Shown: positions 6,640-14,080, counted from the stretch's first letter. The stretch is 25,619 nucleotides of DNA from Streptomyces diastaticus subsp. diastaticus (GCF_011170125.1 NZ_BLLN01000009.1:1-25619), one strand, 5' to 3'. Translations and numbers: made by a program. Notes: generated by a model from the letters alone, not told the origin.

Positions 6640-7389
6640 TCAGCGTTGCCGCTCCAGTGTGAGGACTGCTTTGGCGATTGACGTCATGCGGTTGGGGCTG
6701 CATCGGGCCCTGCGGAAGATCCGCCAGGACTTCAGCCTTGCGACCCCGCGTTCGACGGGTGCTCGCGCTGCGGCCAGTGCTTGATTGAGGGTCTTTTCGG
6801 TGGGGGTGAGTTCCTGCAGGGGCCTGCGTTTGATGCCGGTGGTCAGCCACGGGCCGGCGCCCTGGTAGGCGAGATCGGCCAGGATCGGGACGCCCTGGCG
6901 CTCGCAGATCCGGATGATCCGGTGGGTGCGGGCGGCGGTCAGGTCGTGGGTGCGGCCCGGCAGGGCGGGCGAGAGCCACAGCAGCCGGCCGCCGGGGTCG
7001 GTGACGACCTGCACGTTCACGCCGTGGCGCCGGTGTTTGTGGGAGTAGTCGGCCCGGCCGTCGCCGACCCGGTCGCATTCGGAGAGGGTGCCGTCGAGCA
7101 GGACGAAGTCGGGTTCGTGCTCGCGCAGCGTCTTGAGCAGGCCCGGTGCACGGGCGGCGAGCAGGTCGACGATCGTGCTGGTGTAGGCGTGGGCGGTGGA
7201 CTCGCTGATCCCGAACCCGGCGGCGATCTTTGCGAGCGTGGTGTGTTCGCGCAGGTACACCAGTGCCACCATCGCGCGCTGAGACGGACGGAGCTTGCAG
7301 CGGCGGTCGCCCTCACGGGTGACGATCAGGATGGTGACCCACTCCACGAGTGCATGCGGCAGGTCGAGTGCGGCAGGATGGACGACCAA
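6640..7389 (-). CDS. IS5-type transposase (DDE_Tnp_4/HARBI-like)
   Basis: 249 residues, apparently complete. An N-terminal helix-turn-helix ([20 protein letters not shown]) precedes the DDE catalytic core: first Asp in [13 protein letters not shown], second in [14 protein letters not shown], and Glu in [20 protein letters not shown]. It is similar in plan to the transposases of the two 889-bp IS copies in this window but clearly a different lineage (H-T-H and [13 protein letters not shown] rather than GKHKKHGMNVQV). The start is a TTG at 7389 lying at the base of a large inverted repeat (7389-7452), which could restrain its translation. Confidence 0.85.
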   Translation of the reverse strand: MVVHPAALDLPHALVEWVTILIVTREGDRRCKLRPSQRAMVALVYLREHTTLAKIAAGFGISESTAHAYTSTIVDLLAARAPGLLKTLREHEPDFVLLDGTLSECDRVGDGRADYSHKHRRHGVNVQVVTDPGGRLLWLSPALPGRTHDLTAARTHRIIRICERQGVPILADLAYQGAGPWLTTGIKRRPLQELTPTEKTLNQALAAARAPVERGVARLKSWRIFRRARCSPNRMTSIAKAVLTLERQR

Positions 7390-7452
7390 CGAGGCCCCCG
7401 AGCAGTGTTGTTGAGACGTCAGACATCTCGATCAACAGCCCGGGGGCCTCGT
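7389..7452. repeat. Large inverted repeat over the transposase start
   Basis: ACGAGGCCCCCG at 7389-7400 pairs with 7441-7452 (12 of 12). Inside the loop TGTTG (7406-7410) can pair with CAACA (7433-7437) and GAGA with TCTC. The outer arm ends at the TTG start of the transposase. An RNA structure here could hide the ribosome site and block read-through transcription from activating the transposase. Confidence 0.6.
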
Positions 7453-7505
7453 CCGTTGCGCCCCACGGCCCATCACCCGATCGGTGGCCAACTCGAAGAA
7501 GCTCA

Positions 7506-7892
7506 GTGATCACCAACACCCCGATGACCGCAAAGGAGGCCGAGCAGTACGCGGGGCACCTGCTGGGGGCCGATGACTCCCGTATCGCCGACAAGCGGGG
7601 CCCGGCCGGGGCGGTACCCGTCCTGACCGATGAGCGCACCGTCAAGGTCACCATCACGACCGCCGATGCCCCCTCAGGCGGATTCAACGGCAGCGTCGAG
7701 GAGATCGCCCGCGCCATCCTCACTTCGCGTGGGGAACTCGCCGAGGGCGAGGACGTTGCGTACGGAGTGACCGGCCGCTACGAGTCGCACCCGGTCACCG
7801 GCCGCCCGTACACCGGGACGCTGAGCGTGCCTCTGAGGGGCGGCACGCTCAGGCACACCGGGTGGCTGTTCTTCGGGTACGCATCCTTCTGA
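7506..7892 (+). CDS. Hypothetical protein, front possibly removed by an IS
   Basis: The frame starts with a GTG that is the first base outside the IS end (VITNTPMTAKEAEQYAGHLL) and ends GWLFFGYASF, 128 residues. An ATG at 7524 is the alternative start. No proper RBS precedes either, so the original N-terminus may have been lost to the IS. The body (AVPVLTDERTVKVTITTADA; EEIARAILTSRGELAEGEDV; TGTLSVPLRGGTLRHTGW) has strong coding bias and alternating beta-like segments. I do not recognise the family. A good terminator follows 13 bases after the stop, which supports a real 3' end. Confidence 0.6.
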   Translation: MITNTPMTAKEAEQYAGHLLGADDSRIADKRGPAGAVPVLTDERTVKVTITTADAPSGGFNGSVEEIARAILTSRGELAEGEDVAYGVTGRYESHPVTGRPYTGTLSVPLRGGTLRHTGWLFFGYASF

Positions 7893-7905
7893 CCGAGCAC
7901 CCCCG

Positions 7906-7936
7906 GCGGGGGCGGCCAATCAAGCGCCGCCCCCGC
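7906..7936 (+). terminator. Hairpin terminator after the 7506-7892 gene
   Basis: GCGGGGGCGGC at 7906-7916 pairs exactly with GCCGCCCCCGC at 7926-7936 across a nine-base loop, 13 bases after the stop codon. Confidence 0.75.
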
Positions 7937-8019
7937 TGCACGACTTTGTCTCGGGCCTCGCGACGGTCGCTTCTGCGGGGCAACCGCGGCCCTGCGCGCC
8001 CACGCTCTGCACGGCCTCC

Positions 8020-8154
8020 GTGCCGCCGAAGCGAGTCCTGGGGCACTCCGAGGTCTCCCCCGAGTGCGGCACCCACCTCACCGTCGGCGAGGCGCAGGCG
8101 GAAGTGTGGAGAGGACCCCGACTGGAGCTGGCGGCCGGCCGATGGCTGGCGTGA
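8020..8154 (+). pseudogene. Short coding-like remnant (44 codons)
   Basis: From a GTG at 8020 the frame reads VPPKRVLGHSEVSPECGTHL, then TVGEAQAEVWRGPRLELAAG, then RWLA and a TGA. About 86% of third positions are G or C, unlike the other two plus frames here. Just upstream (about 7970-8030) another plus frame looks coding (ATAALRAHALHGLRAAEA), which would fit one gene broken by a frameshift. There is no RBS and no recognisable family. Treated as a remnant. Confidence 0.3.
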
Positions 8155-8317
8155 AGCGGTAGACGTTCCCGCCCCCGAGGCTCCGCCGGCACGCAACGGG
8201 CGTCAGCGCCGCGACGTTGCGCCGAGGAGGTGCAGGGGGCTTGAGGGCTGTGGAAAGATGGAGCAGGTCTGTGCTGCGCTGCTCCCTCGACATTGTTCGA
8301 CGCCCTGCCTGTGCTGC

Positions 8318-9406
8318 TCACTGCTCGCTTGCCGCGTGACAGTCGGTGGAGAGCGCACCATAAATGAGGGTGTCTGTCCACTCGCCCTTGTTCCACCAGT
8401 CCTGACGCAGATGCGCTTCTTGTTGCATGCCCACCCGTTGCGCGAGCCGGGCGGAAGCCTCGTTGCGTGCATCCAACTGCGCGGCCACACGATGGAGTCC
8501 ATAGGTGGTGAACGCGAGTTCGAGGACAGCCTTGACCGCCTCGCCCGCGAACCCTTGGCCGCCATAGGCGGGATCGAGCGCCCAGCCGATTTCAGCTACA
8601 CGGCGTGAGGTATCCGTCAGCCAGAGTTGCACGTCTCCGATCACGGCACCCTCGTGCTCTATGACCAGCGCCAGCGCTGTGCTCCCATCGTCCAGGCCGG
8701 TCTTCGCCACCCGCTCGGCCAGGTGGCGCGCGGCATCCGTTTCCGTCCACGGTTCATCCAGCAAGTACCGGGCAACGTCTGCCCGACCATAGATGCGTTG
8801 GAGCGGCACGGCGTCTGCATGATCGTGCAGGCGCAGACGCAGGCGCGGAGTGTTCACCGGGAACAGCGAGAGCGGTCCAATCTTTCGGGCGTAGCGCAGC
8901 AGGCTCACTCGCTCACCAGAGGGTGCGGCCTCCTGCGTCTGCTTGCCGCGCGCAAAGCCGGCCCGTGCGAGTACCCGCTGTGACGCCTCGTTCTCGGGAA
9001 CGGTGCGAGCCGTGACTTCCGTGAACCCGCTACGCCTCGCGAACTCGATTGCGAGCACGAGCGCGGCACCCGACACGCCCTTGCCTCGATGATCGGGATG
9101 CACCCAGAACCCCACCTCGACCGAACCGCCGACGACCCCGAACAGCACCAGGCTTCCCGCGAACTCATCCATTGCAGGGTCGGCAATCGTGAGCACCGCC
9201 AGATCTCCGCGTTCCAGCCCCTCACGGATCGAACCCTGGATGAGTGCCCTGGCCGATTCCTCCGTGTACTCAGGTTCGGGGAGGTGCGCGTGTGCTCGCA
9301 CCGCCGCGTCGTTCGTGCCCGCCGCATACGCTCCAGCGTCGTCAAGACGCATTGGGCGCACTACGGCCCGGTCGCTCCGAAGCGGAAGAAGTTCGGCATC
9401 CAACAT
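8318..9406 (-). CDS. Tandem GNAT-family N-acetyltransferase
   Basis: 362 residues from the ATG at 9406 (MLDAELLPLRSDRAVVRPMR). An in-frame ATG at 9445 would overlap the divergent regulator and is less likely. It contains two RimJ/RimL-type GNAT domains. Domain 1, about residues 5-175, has the acetyl-CoA loop VGFWVHPDHRGKGVSGAALV and the NEASQRVLARAGF motif. Domain 2, about 185-345, has IGWALDPAYGGQGFAGEAVK and NEASARLAQRVGM. Each domain would transfer acetyl from acetyl-CoA to an amine on a protein or small molecule; the substrate is unknown. Fused double GNATs occur in actinobacterial resistance and tailoring enzymes. It diverges from a TetR-type gene 37 bases away, which probably controls it. 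Confidence 0.85.
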   Translation of the reverse strand: MLDAELLPLRSDRAVVRPMRLDDAGAYAAGTNDAAVRAHAHLPEPEYTEESARALIQGSIREGLERGDLAVLTIADPAMDEFAGSLVLFGVVGGSVEVGFWVHPDHRGKGVSGAALVLAIEFARRSGFTEVTARTVPENEASQRVLARAGFARGKQTQEAAPSGERVSLLRYARKIGPLSLFPVNTPRLRLRLHDHADAVPLQRIYGRADVARYLLDEPWTETDAARHLAERVAKTGLDDGSTALALVIEHEGAVIGDVQLWLTDTSRRVAEIGWALDPAYGGQGFAGEAVKAVLELAFTTYGLHRVAAQLDARNEASARLAQRVGMQQEAHLRQDWWNKGEWTDTLIYGALSTDCHAASEQ

Positions 9407-9443
9407 GCCATCTAAACTAACATAGTGCGGATAGCATGCGAGC
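9407..9443. promoter_or_regulatory. Divergent promoter/operator gap of 37 bp
   Basis: The gap between the acetyltransferase ATG (9406, minus) and the TetR-type ATG (9444, plus) is short and unusually AT-rich for this genome (TCTAAACTAACATAGTG at 9411-9427). It offers TA-rich -10-like blocks in both directions. Neither gene has a good RBS, so at least one message may be leaderless. The TetR-type protein is the obvious candidate to bind here. Confidence 0.45.
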
Positions 9444-10043
9444 ATGAGTTACTGGGAGCACCGCAAGCCGGTACAGCGGGCGCGCGCCGTTGACGTTCAG
9501 CAAGTGGCCCCCGCAGCCGCCACACTGCTGGATCGTGGCGGCTTGCGTGCTCTGACGATCCGGGCGGTGGCTCTCCGGCTCGATGTCGCCCCCACGAGCC
9601 TGTACTCGCGTATTGCCTCGGTCGATGACCTCTTCGATCTCGCCCTCGATTTCGTACTCGGGCAGGACACGGAACTGCAAGCAGCGGTCGAGCACGCCGA
9701 ACTCCATGCACTGATGCTCACCTACTACCGGCATCTGGTTCGCCACCCCTGGGCCTGCCAGGTGATCGCTATGCGTGCGCCCCGCGGCCCGAACTATCTG
9801 CGCCTCTCGGAACGCATGTGCGTTCTACTCGCCGAGACAGGGGCTTCTGACCCGCTCGGTGACGCTTACGCGCTGTCCAACTTCGTTATCGGAAGTGCGG
9901 CCACGACACCGATGGCGGGGAGCGAGCGGATCGCGCCAGTAGACGGCGACATTGCCCCGCTGTACGCATCGCTTCACGCATCCCATCAGATCGATGCCGA
10001 AGCCATCATCAGCACCGGACTTCACACGCTGCTCCGCCGCTGA
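9444..10043 (+). CDS. TetR-family transcriptional regulator
   Basis: 199 residues. The N-terminal TetR helix-turn-helix is at about 21-67: AAATLLDRGGLRALTIRAVA, then LRLDVAPTSLYSRIASVDDL. The C-terminal ligand domain begins near residue 72 and has the features of the TetR_C class of tetracycline-repressor-like proteins (YYRHLVRHPWACQVIAMRAP). It likely represses the divergent acetyltransferase gene and itself, releasing on ligand binding. No terminator is obvious downstream. Confidence 0.82.
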   Translation: MSYWEHRKPVQRARAVDVQQVAPAAATLLDRGGLRALTIRAVALRLDVAPTSLYSRIASVDDLFDLALDFVLGQDTELQAAVEHAELHALMLTYYRHLVRHPWACQVIAMRAPRGPNYLRLSERMCVLLAETGASDPLGDAYALSNFVIGSAATTPMAGSERIAPVDGDIAPLYASLHASHQIDAEAIISTGLHTLLRR

Positions 10044-10150
10044 CCCCGCAGCACGACCTCGACCACCTGACCTAGCCAGCAACCCTCGCCGTTCCGCCTG
10101 CCTCTTCAAAGAAATGCACGTATCTTACGGCGGGGCCGTAGAGCGCACCT

Positions 10151-10176
10151 CTCCTGCAAGGACAACCTTGCGGGAG
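10151..10176. other. Hairpin just upstream of the relaxase gene, oriT candidate
   Basis: CTCCTGCAAGG (10151-10161) pairs with CCTTGCGGGAG (10166-10176) with one mismatch and a four-base loop. The flanks CACC and GGTG extend the symmetry. MobF relaxases usually nick next to such an inverted repeat close to their own gene. No nic site can be assigned from sequence alone. It could instead be an attenuator. Confidence 0.35.
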
Positions 10177-10188
10177 GCGGTGAGCGGT

Positions 10189-11125
10189 GTGGAAGGCGGC
10201 GTGATCCTGTTCCGCGGCTCGGGTGCTGCCGCTCGCCGGTACGTCGAGGCCGACCGCTCCGGCGCGGACGAGTATTACCTCGGCGCGGACGACGCCGTAA
10301 CCGAGTACGCGGTGCTCGACGCGGCGGGCGAGGTCACCGCCACCGCTCCCTGTCGGCTGCGGAGTATGAGGGGTGGGTGGATTGGATCAACCCGGAAACG
10401 GGCGAGTCGATGGGCACCCCGCGCAAGCCCGGCGAGGTGCACAAGGGGTCGCCACTGTTCGCGGAGATGACGATCAACGCCCCCAAGTCACTGTCGGTCG
10501 CCGCCGCCCTCCACCCCGACGTCTCCGCAGCGCTGGACGCCGCGCAGCAGGACGCTTTGGCGGAGATTCGGCGGTTCCTCGGGCAGCACTCGGTGACGTT
10601 GGCGGGGCCGCGCGGCGCGCAGGAGGTCGTACCGATCGAGCAGATGCAGGTCGTCGGCATCCGGCATAAGACCTCCCGCGCTGGTGATCCGCACCGGCAC
10701 ATCCACATGCAGATCGGCACCCGCATCTGGGCGCTGGGAAGTGGCGGGCATTGACCACGGCGGCCCTGTTCAAGCAGCAAGGCGCGATCCGCGCACTCGG
10801 CACCGCCGCGATCGCCGCACACCCCGAACTATCGCAGACGCTCGCGGAGCATGGCCTGACGCTCGATCCCGTATCGGGCAAGGTGGTCGACTTGGGGCCG
10901 TTCAACGCGGTGATGTCGAAGCGGTCGGCGCAGATCGACGGCAACCTGCAACGTCTGCACGCCGAGTGGGAAGCGCAGCACCCCGGCGAAGAACCCGGCC
11001 CCGCCATCACCGCACGGATGCAGGCGTGTCGGAGCAGTACACCCCCCGCTCCGGCAGGAACGGGGGGGTGTACGGACAAGCAGGGGGCGGTCGAGCAGCC
11101 GGCCGTCAGGCGTCCGGGGACTTGA
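10189..11125 (+). pseudogene. Broken MobF/TrwC-type relaxase, N-terminal domain only
   Basis: Three reading frames together give one TrwC-like relaxase domain. Frame 1, from GTG 10189, reads EGGVILFRGSGAAARRYVEA. Frame 2 (from about 10345) reads EYEGWVDWINPETGESMG, VHKGSPLFAEMTINAPKSLS and GIRHKTSRAGDPHRHIHMQI, with the three-His metal cluster HRHIH. Frame 3 (from about 10742) reads TAALFKQQGAIRALGT and GPFNAVMSKRSAQIDGNLQR. Each step is a loss of one base. After about residue 280 (ITARMQA, near 11030) similarity stops and the frame runs to a TGA at 11123-11125. The helicase half expected of the family is absent. The enzyme would have nicked oriT and led the strand out during conjugation; this copy cannot. 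Confidence 0.8.
11037..11073. terminator. Convergent terminator hairpin
   Basis: GTACACCCCCC at 11037-11047 pairs exactly with GGGGGGTGTAC at 11063-11073 across 15 bases. It lies between the relaxase remnant (plus) and the HTH gene ending at 11106 (minus), so it can serve both. Confidence 0.7.
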
Positions 11126-11396
11126 GGTCGGAACGGTAGCCCGTGCCCAGCCGGTTCTTGGCCCACTTCCGGACAGTCGCGGGGTACCACAACGGCTTCC
11201 CGCCCACCAACGCGTCCGGCCGGGGCAGCAGATGGCGCTTCTGCGACCAGTAGTAGCGGATGGTGGCCGGCTTCACGCCGATCTCGCCGGCCACCTCGGC
11301 GTACCCGCAGACGGCGGTCTCCTGCGTGCCCGCACCCTCGGCCTGGGGCTCGTCGGCGTCGGCCGCACCGGCCGCCTTCTTCGGGTTCTTCGTCAT
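11106..11396 (-). CDS. Small helix-turn-helix DNA-binding protein (AlpA/MerR-like)
   Basis: 96 residues: a disordered Ala/Asp/Gln-rich head (1-28), then a winged-helix core at about 31-85. YAEVAGEIGVKPATIRYYWS is the HTH, and GGKPLWYPATVRKWAKNR is the wing and following helix. This is the plan of excisionase/AlpA-like or plasmid-encoded small regulators. It is flanked by a terminator 33 bases downstream and by the TACAACG-N3-CGTTGTA operator 87 bases upstream. It could be the protein that binds that operator, here and at 13207-13233. No good RBS is seen. Confidence 0.7.
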   Translation of the reverse strand: MTKNPKKAAGAADADEPQAEGAGTQETAVCGYAEVAGEIGVKPATIRYYWSQKRHLLPRPDALVGGKPLWYPATVRKWAKNRLGTGYRSDLKSPDA

Positions 11397-11482
11397 GGTC
11401 GTCGCTTTTCGTGAGGAGGAGCGGTTCCGCCCGCCTCACCAGTGGGCGAAGCGGGGCCGGCGGGTGGTTCCCGGCATCAACC

Positions 11483-11501
11483 GTACAACGTTGCGTTGTA
11501 C
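11483..11501 (-). promoter_or_regulatory. Operator copy 1, GTACAACG-N3-CGTTGTAC
   Basis: Eight-base arms (11483-11490 and 11494-11501) separated by TTG. On the minus strand TACGGT follows directly in the -10 position, matching the place of TATGGT in operator copy 2. The -35 region is poor. It is upstream of the HTH gene starting at 11396. Confidence 0.65.
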
Positions 11502-11555
11502 CGGGGTGGGTTTGGGGGTCCGGTGCGCGCTTCCGCCGCCTCCCAGGCAGCGGAG

Positions 11556-11596
11556 GGCTGTCCCCTCGCCGCGGAAGGCGTAGCGAGGGGGCAGCC
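11556..11596 (-). terminator. Hairpin terminator after the 11603-12708 gene
   Basis: GGCTGTCCCCTCGC (11556-11569) pairs with GCGAGGGGGCAGCC (11583-11596) with one mismatch. On the minus strand it starts six bases after the stop codon at 11603. Confidence 0.75.
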
Positions 11597-11602
11597 GCCG
11601 GG

Positions 11603-12708
11603 TCAGGGCGTGGGCCGGTGAGCGGTCACCACTCGGACGGTGCCGGGGACGACCTTCCAGCCGGCGTTCTCGAACTCCTCACGGAGGGCTCGGCACTGCG
11701 CCCTGAAGGGATCGCCTGCGGGGGTCACGTAGCGGCCGTTCTCGACCCACAGCGCGGTGACGTGACCGTTCGCCGCCGGGACGACCACCAGGCCCGTGAC
11801 GGACGGGGCGTGATCCTCGCAGCCTTCCTTGGCGGCCGGGTTGAACCCCCGGGGCACCTCGGCGAAGTGCCACGCGGCCAGGAGCTGGAGGGCGGCCGCC
11901 ACGTCCTGGTCCAAGACGTGTCGCGGGTCGACGCCAAGGGTGCGCGAGGCCCGGTCCCGGAGGCGGTCGACAAGCTCGCGCAGCTCGGCGGAGGTCATGG
12001 CAGCGCAGTGTTCCTGGGAGGGTACGGCGGTCCCGGCGAGGACGGCGGCGCCCGCGGCCGCTTCCTCCGCCTGCCACCGGTGTTCCACCGTGGTGGCGCC
12101 GCGCTTGCCGGTGTGGGCGGTGATCCACCCGTACCGGACGTTGGCGCCGTACCCGGTGCGGTACGTCCATCCCACGGGATGCTCGGCACCGAACGGCTGG
12201 ACCCGCTGAAAGGCGTGTGCGCGCCCGTCCTGGAAGAGCACGGCGAACAGCGCGCAGGCCTCCTTCTGGAGGGCCGCTTCCTCCCGGCCTTCCGGGGTCG
12301 GGTCGTCAGCGCCGGTGCCGCGTCGCGTGGCGAGTCCGGCCAGGTCCCGGCCGGCGGGGGAATGGGCGGCTGCGATGGTGTTGCGGGCCGTCGCATCCGT
12401 CTCGGCGGCGTCGCGGTACGTCAGCGCCATGTCGAGGTCGGCCAGGGCGGCGCTCCGCTGCGGGAGGTTGAGGTCGGGGTTCTTCTGGGCGAGCGCGGCG
12501 GCGTAGGCCGAGACGGTCCGGGCGGCGGCGACATCCTCTCGGTTGGCGCGACGGCAGTGGGCGGCGATCCCACACCGTCCTCCGTCACGACGCAGGCGGG
12601 TTCCTGAGGGCGTTGGGTGGCCATGCCGCGGACGGTGCGGGCCACGCCGTCCGCGCACACGACGCGGTCGCCGGGCTGGAAGGCGGCAAGGTTGGCCGGG
12701 GTGTTCAT
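11603..12708 (-). pseudogene. Hypothetical element protein (about 368 aa) with one frameshift
   Basis: The gene starts at an ATG (12708) with the strong RBS GGAGGACTC and reads MNTPANLAAFQPGDRVVCAD, then GVARTVRGMATQRPQEPACV and VTEDG. Coding then moves to another frame at about 12580 and continues AAHCRRANREDVAAARTVSA to the stop at 11603. The shift equals loss of one base. The N-terminus (FQPGDRVVCADGVARTV) looks like a small beta-barrel. The rest includes an Ala-rich helical part, GWTYRTGYGANVRYGWITAH, and ends GTVRVVTAHRPTP. I do not recognise the family. It is preceded by the operator-controlled gene at 12791-13171 on the same strand, with a terminator between them. Confidence 0.65.
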
Positions 12709-12749
12709 GAGTCCTCCGTGCTGGTGGTGGGTTCGGGCTGTTTCGTCGC

Positions 12750-12777
12750 GGGCCGCCCGCGCTTCGGCGGGCGGCCC
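12750..12777 (-). terminator. Perfect hairpin terminator with UUCG-type loop
   Basis: GGGCCGCCCGC (12750-12760) pairs exactly with GCGGGCGGCCC (12767-12777) around GCTTCG. It lies 13 bases after the stop of the gene ending at 12791. Confidence 0.8.
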
Positions 12778-12790
12778 TGACAGGGGTGGG

Positions 12791-13171
12791 TTAGACGACC
12801 TCGGCATCCGGGGTCAGGAACGCGGTGTCGCGGAGGAGGCTGCGCAGGCCCTCACGCCGGAAACGCTCGATCTCGTTGGTGAGGGCGCTGGTACTCAGGG
12901 ACTCGTGCTCCTCGGTCAGGGCGGCGAGAGCGCTGCGGCGGGCCGCCTTGATGGCCTTCTCCGCGTTCCCGGTCCGCTCAATGAGCTGCAGGAGGTCCTT
13001 CCAGGGCGCGGCCATTCCGGCGGCCTTCAGGGCTTCGGCGTGGTCGTAGCCGGTGAGCGCGGCCTCCGGGTCGGCGGCCCGCTCGGCGAGGCGTAGGCGG
13101 GACGCGCGCTCGGCGTTGACGGCGGCGTTGGCGCGGGCCTCGATCTCTGCGGTGATGGTCTGCGTGCGCAT
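12791..13171 (-). CDS. Hypothetical helical protein (126 aa) under operator control
   Basis: The ATG at 13171 (MRTQTITAEIEARANAAVNA) is preceded by GGGGAG with a short spacer. A longer frame up to 13216 would run through the promoter. The protein is almost all helix: a basic/acidic coiled-coil-like head (1-50), AEALKAAGMAAPWKDLLQLI, and NEIERFRREGLRSLLRDTAF near the end. I do not recognise it. Its promoter at 13208-13236 is fully covered by the 12-bp-armed operator, so it is the best regulated gene in the window. Confidence 0.7.
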   Translation of the reverse strand: MRTQTITAEIEARANAAVNAERASRLRLAERAADPEAALTGYDHAEALKAAGMAAPWKDLLQLIERTGNAEKAIKAARRSALAALTEEHESLSTSALTNEIERFRREGLRSLLRDTAFLTPDAEVV

Positions 13172-13206
13172 GGCGCTCCCCTTCGCGTCCGGGCTGGCTT
13201 CACTCA

Positions 13207-13236
13207 AACCATACAACGGAACGTTGTATGGTTCAA
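13207..13236 (-). promoter_or_regulatory. Promoter covered by operator copy 2, AACCATACAACG-N3-CGTTGTATGGTT
   Basis: Twelve-base perfect arms at 13207-13218 and 13222-13233. On the minus strand TTGAAC (13236-13231) and TATGGT (13213-13208) form -35 and -10 boxes with a 17-base spacer. The palindrome therefore fills the space from -35 to -10, and binding would block polymerase. The core TACAACG-N3-CGTTGTA is shared with 11484-11500. Confidence 0.8.
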
Positions 13237-13364
13237 CGGCGGACGGCAGTCACAGCCGAAAGAGGGCGCACCCCAGCGCCAGGCGGAGCCCGGCACGCCA
13301 CAGCGCCGGCCCAAGCGGGAGGCTCGGCGAGCGGCGCGCGCAACCGACGGCGACGGAGGCGGAT

Positions 13365-13404
13365 CGCCTGCTGTACACCCCGAACTCGAGGCGCACAGCA
13401 GGCG
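13365..13404 (-). terminator. Hairpin downstream of the 13410-13691 gene
   Basis: CGCCTGCTGT (13365-13374) pairs exactly with ACAGCAGGCG (13395-13404) over a 20-base loop, starting five bases after the minus-strand stop. The remaining stretch 13237-13364 shows no gene I can support. Confidence 0.55.
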
Positions 13405-13409
13405 AGGGT

Positions 13410-13691
13410 TCAGAGCTGGGCAAGCGCGCAGGGCTTGAAGCTGAGGGCCGCGACCAGGTCGTCGACATCCTCCCCTTCGTCGATCTGATCGGCGTAGACA
13501 TGCGCCGAGACAGCGCGAGCGTCGGCGGCGTCCAGCTCTTCGCTGCTGACGCCTCGCGTCTTCATCGTGCGCGCGATGTCGGCACAGCCGGCGGCGTGGA
13601 CCTCAGGGTCCCCCATGCCGGTGTAGACGACGGTGATGCGCAGCCCTTCGCGGCGCCCCGTCTCCTGCGTGCTGCCGTCCTGAGTTCGCAT
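13410..13691 (-). CDS. Hypothetical element protein (93 aa)
   Basis: The ATG at 13691 (MRTQDGSTQETGRREGLRIT) has GGAAAGGG upstream. The body reads VVYTGMGDPEVHAAGCADIA, then TMKTRGVSSEELDAADARAV and YADQIDEGEDVDDLVAALSF. The pattern of a short strand, then GDPEVHAAGCADIAR, then an acidic C-terminal helix resembles small 'VH.AGC.D' proteins found on streptomycete elements, function unknown. It lies between genes of the same strand and size class, each with its own terminator, so each is probably expressed separately. Confidence 0.65.
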   Translation of the reverse strand: MRTQDGSTQETGRREGLRITVVYTGMGDPEVHAAGCADIARTMKTRGVSSEELDAADARAVSAHVYADQIDEGEDVDDLVAALSFKPCALAQL

Positions 13692-13731
13692 GGCGGCCCT
13701 TTCCGTTCTGTCGGTTCGGCTCATCCGGGAG

Positions 13732-13764
13732 CGTCGGTCGGGCGCGCGCTGCGCCCGGCCGACG
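13732..13764 (-). terminator. Hairpin terminator after the 13769-14035 gene
   Basis: CGTCGGTCGGGCG (13732-13744) pairs with CGCCCGGCCGACG (13752-13764) with one mismatch, four bases after the stop codon on the minus strand. Confidence 0.75.
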
Positions 13765-13768
13765 AGGG

Positions 13769-14035
13769 TCAGCGGGTGGTGGGGATGCCCGCGCTTTCGC
13801 AGTAGGTGGCGACGAGGGTCTGCCCGACGGTGATAACCGCCTCCTTCGGGGTGGCGCCGCGTGCGGTGTGGCGCTCGTACGCGGTGCGGATGCGGTCGAG
13901 GATCTGGGTGCAGGTCATGCGCTCGCCGACGGCCTCCAGGTCGTGACCCTCGTGATTGCCCTTGGCAATTGCCTTCGTGGCCAGGGCGGCGATGGTGGCC
14001 ACGGCGTCCTCGGTGTTACGGATGCGGATGTTCAT
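13769..14035 (-). CDS. Hypothetical element protein (88 aa)
   Basis: The ATG at 14035 (MNIRIRNTEDAVATIAALAT) has GAGGAG seven bases upstream, far better than the longer frame. It reads TCTQILDRIRTAYERHTARG and ATPKEAVITVGQTLVATYCE, so it is mostly helical. The order of strand, helix, helix and the partly similar size suggest kinship with the plus-strand 83-residue protein at 15175-15426, but I see no clear sequence match. Its promoter element (14069-14080) is the inverted twin of the one driving that gene. Confidence 0.7.
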   Translation of the reverse strand: MNIRIRNTEDAVATIAALATKAIAKGNHEGHDLEAVGERMTCTQILDRIRTAYERHTARGATPKEAVITVGQTLVATYCESAGIPTTR

Positions 14036-14068
14036 GGAGTACTCCTCTTCGACCGAGCGGCTCAATGA

Positions 14069-14080
14069 GAAAACTATAAC
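14069..14080 (-). promoter_or_regulatory. Promoter element GTTATAGTTTTC, copy 1
   Basis: On the minus strand TGTTATAGT gives an extended -10 (TGN-TATAGT), 33 bases before the start at 14035. The same 12 bases, with GCAT a few bases upstream in both, recur in the opposite orientation at 15107-15118. No convincing -35 is seen in either. Confidence 0.6.

Larger units (their letters stand above)
6631..7505 (-). mobile_element. IS5-family element, about 875 bp, no target duplication seen
   Basis: TGAGCTTCTTC at 6631-6641 is repeated inverted at 7495-7505 (11 of 11), and the next bases inward are similar with one gap. The ends enclose a full transposase gene on the minus strand. The bases just outside (CAT on the left, GTG on the right) do not match, so no target duplication is visible. 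The exact ends are therefore inferred from the inverted repeats only. Confidence 0.65.

Noticed and set aside
6781..7509. 242-codon plus-strand frame
   Set aside because: Antisense shadow of the transposase at 6640-7389.
11411..12607. 398-codon open frame on the plus strand
   Set aside because: It is the antisense of the minus-strand gene at 11603-12708, made open by GC bias; it has no RBS and no sensible domain.
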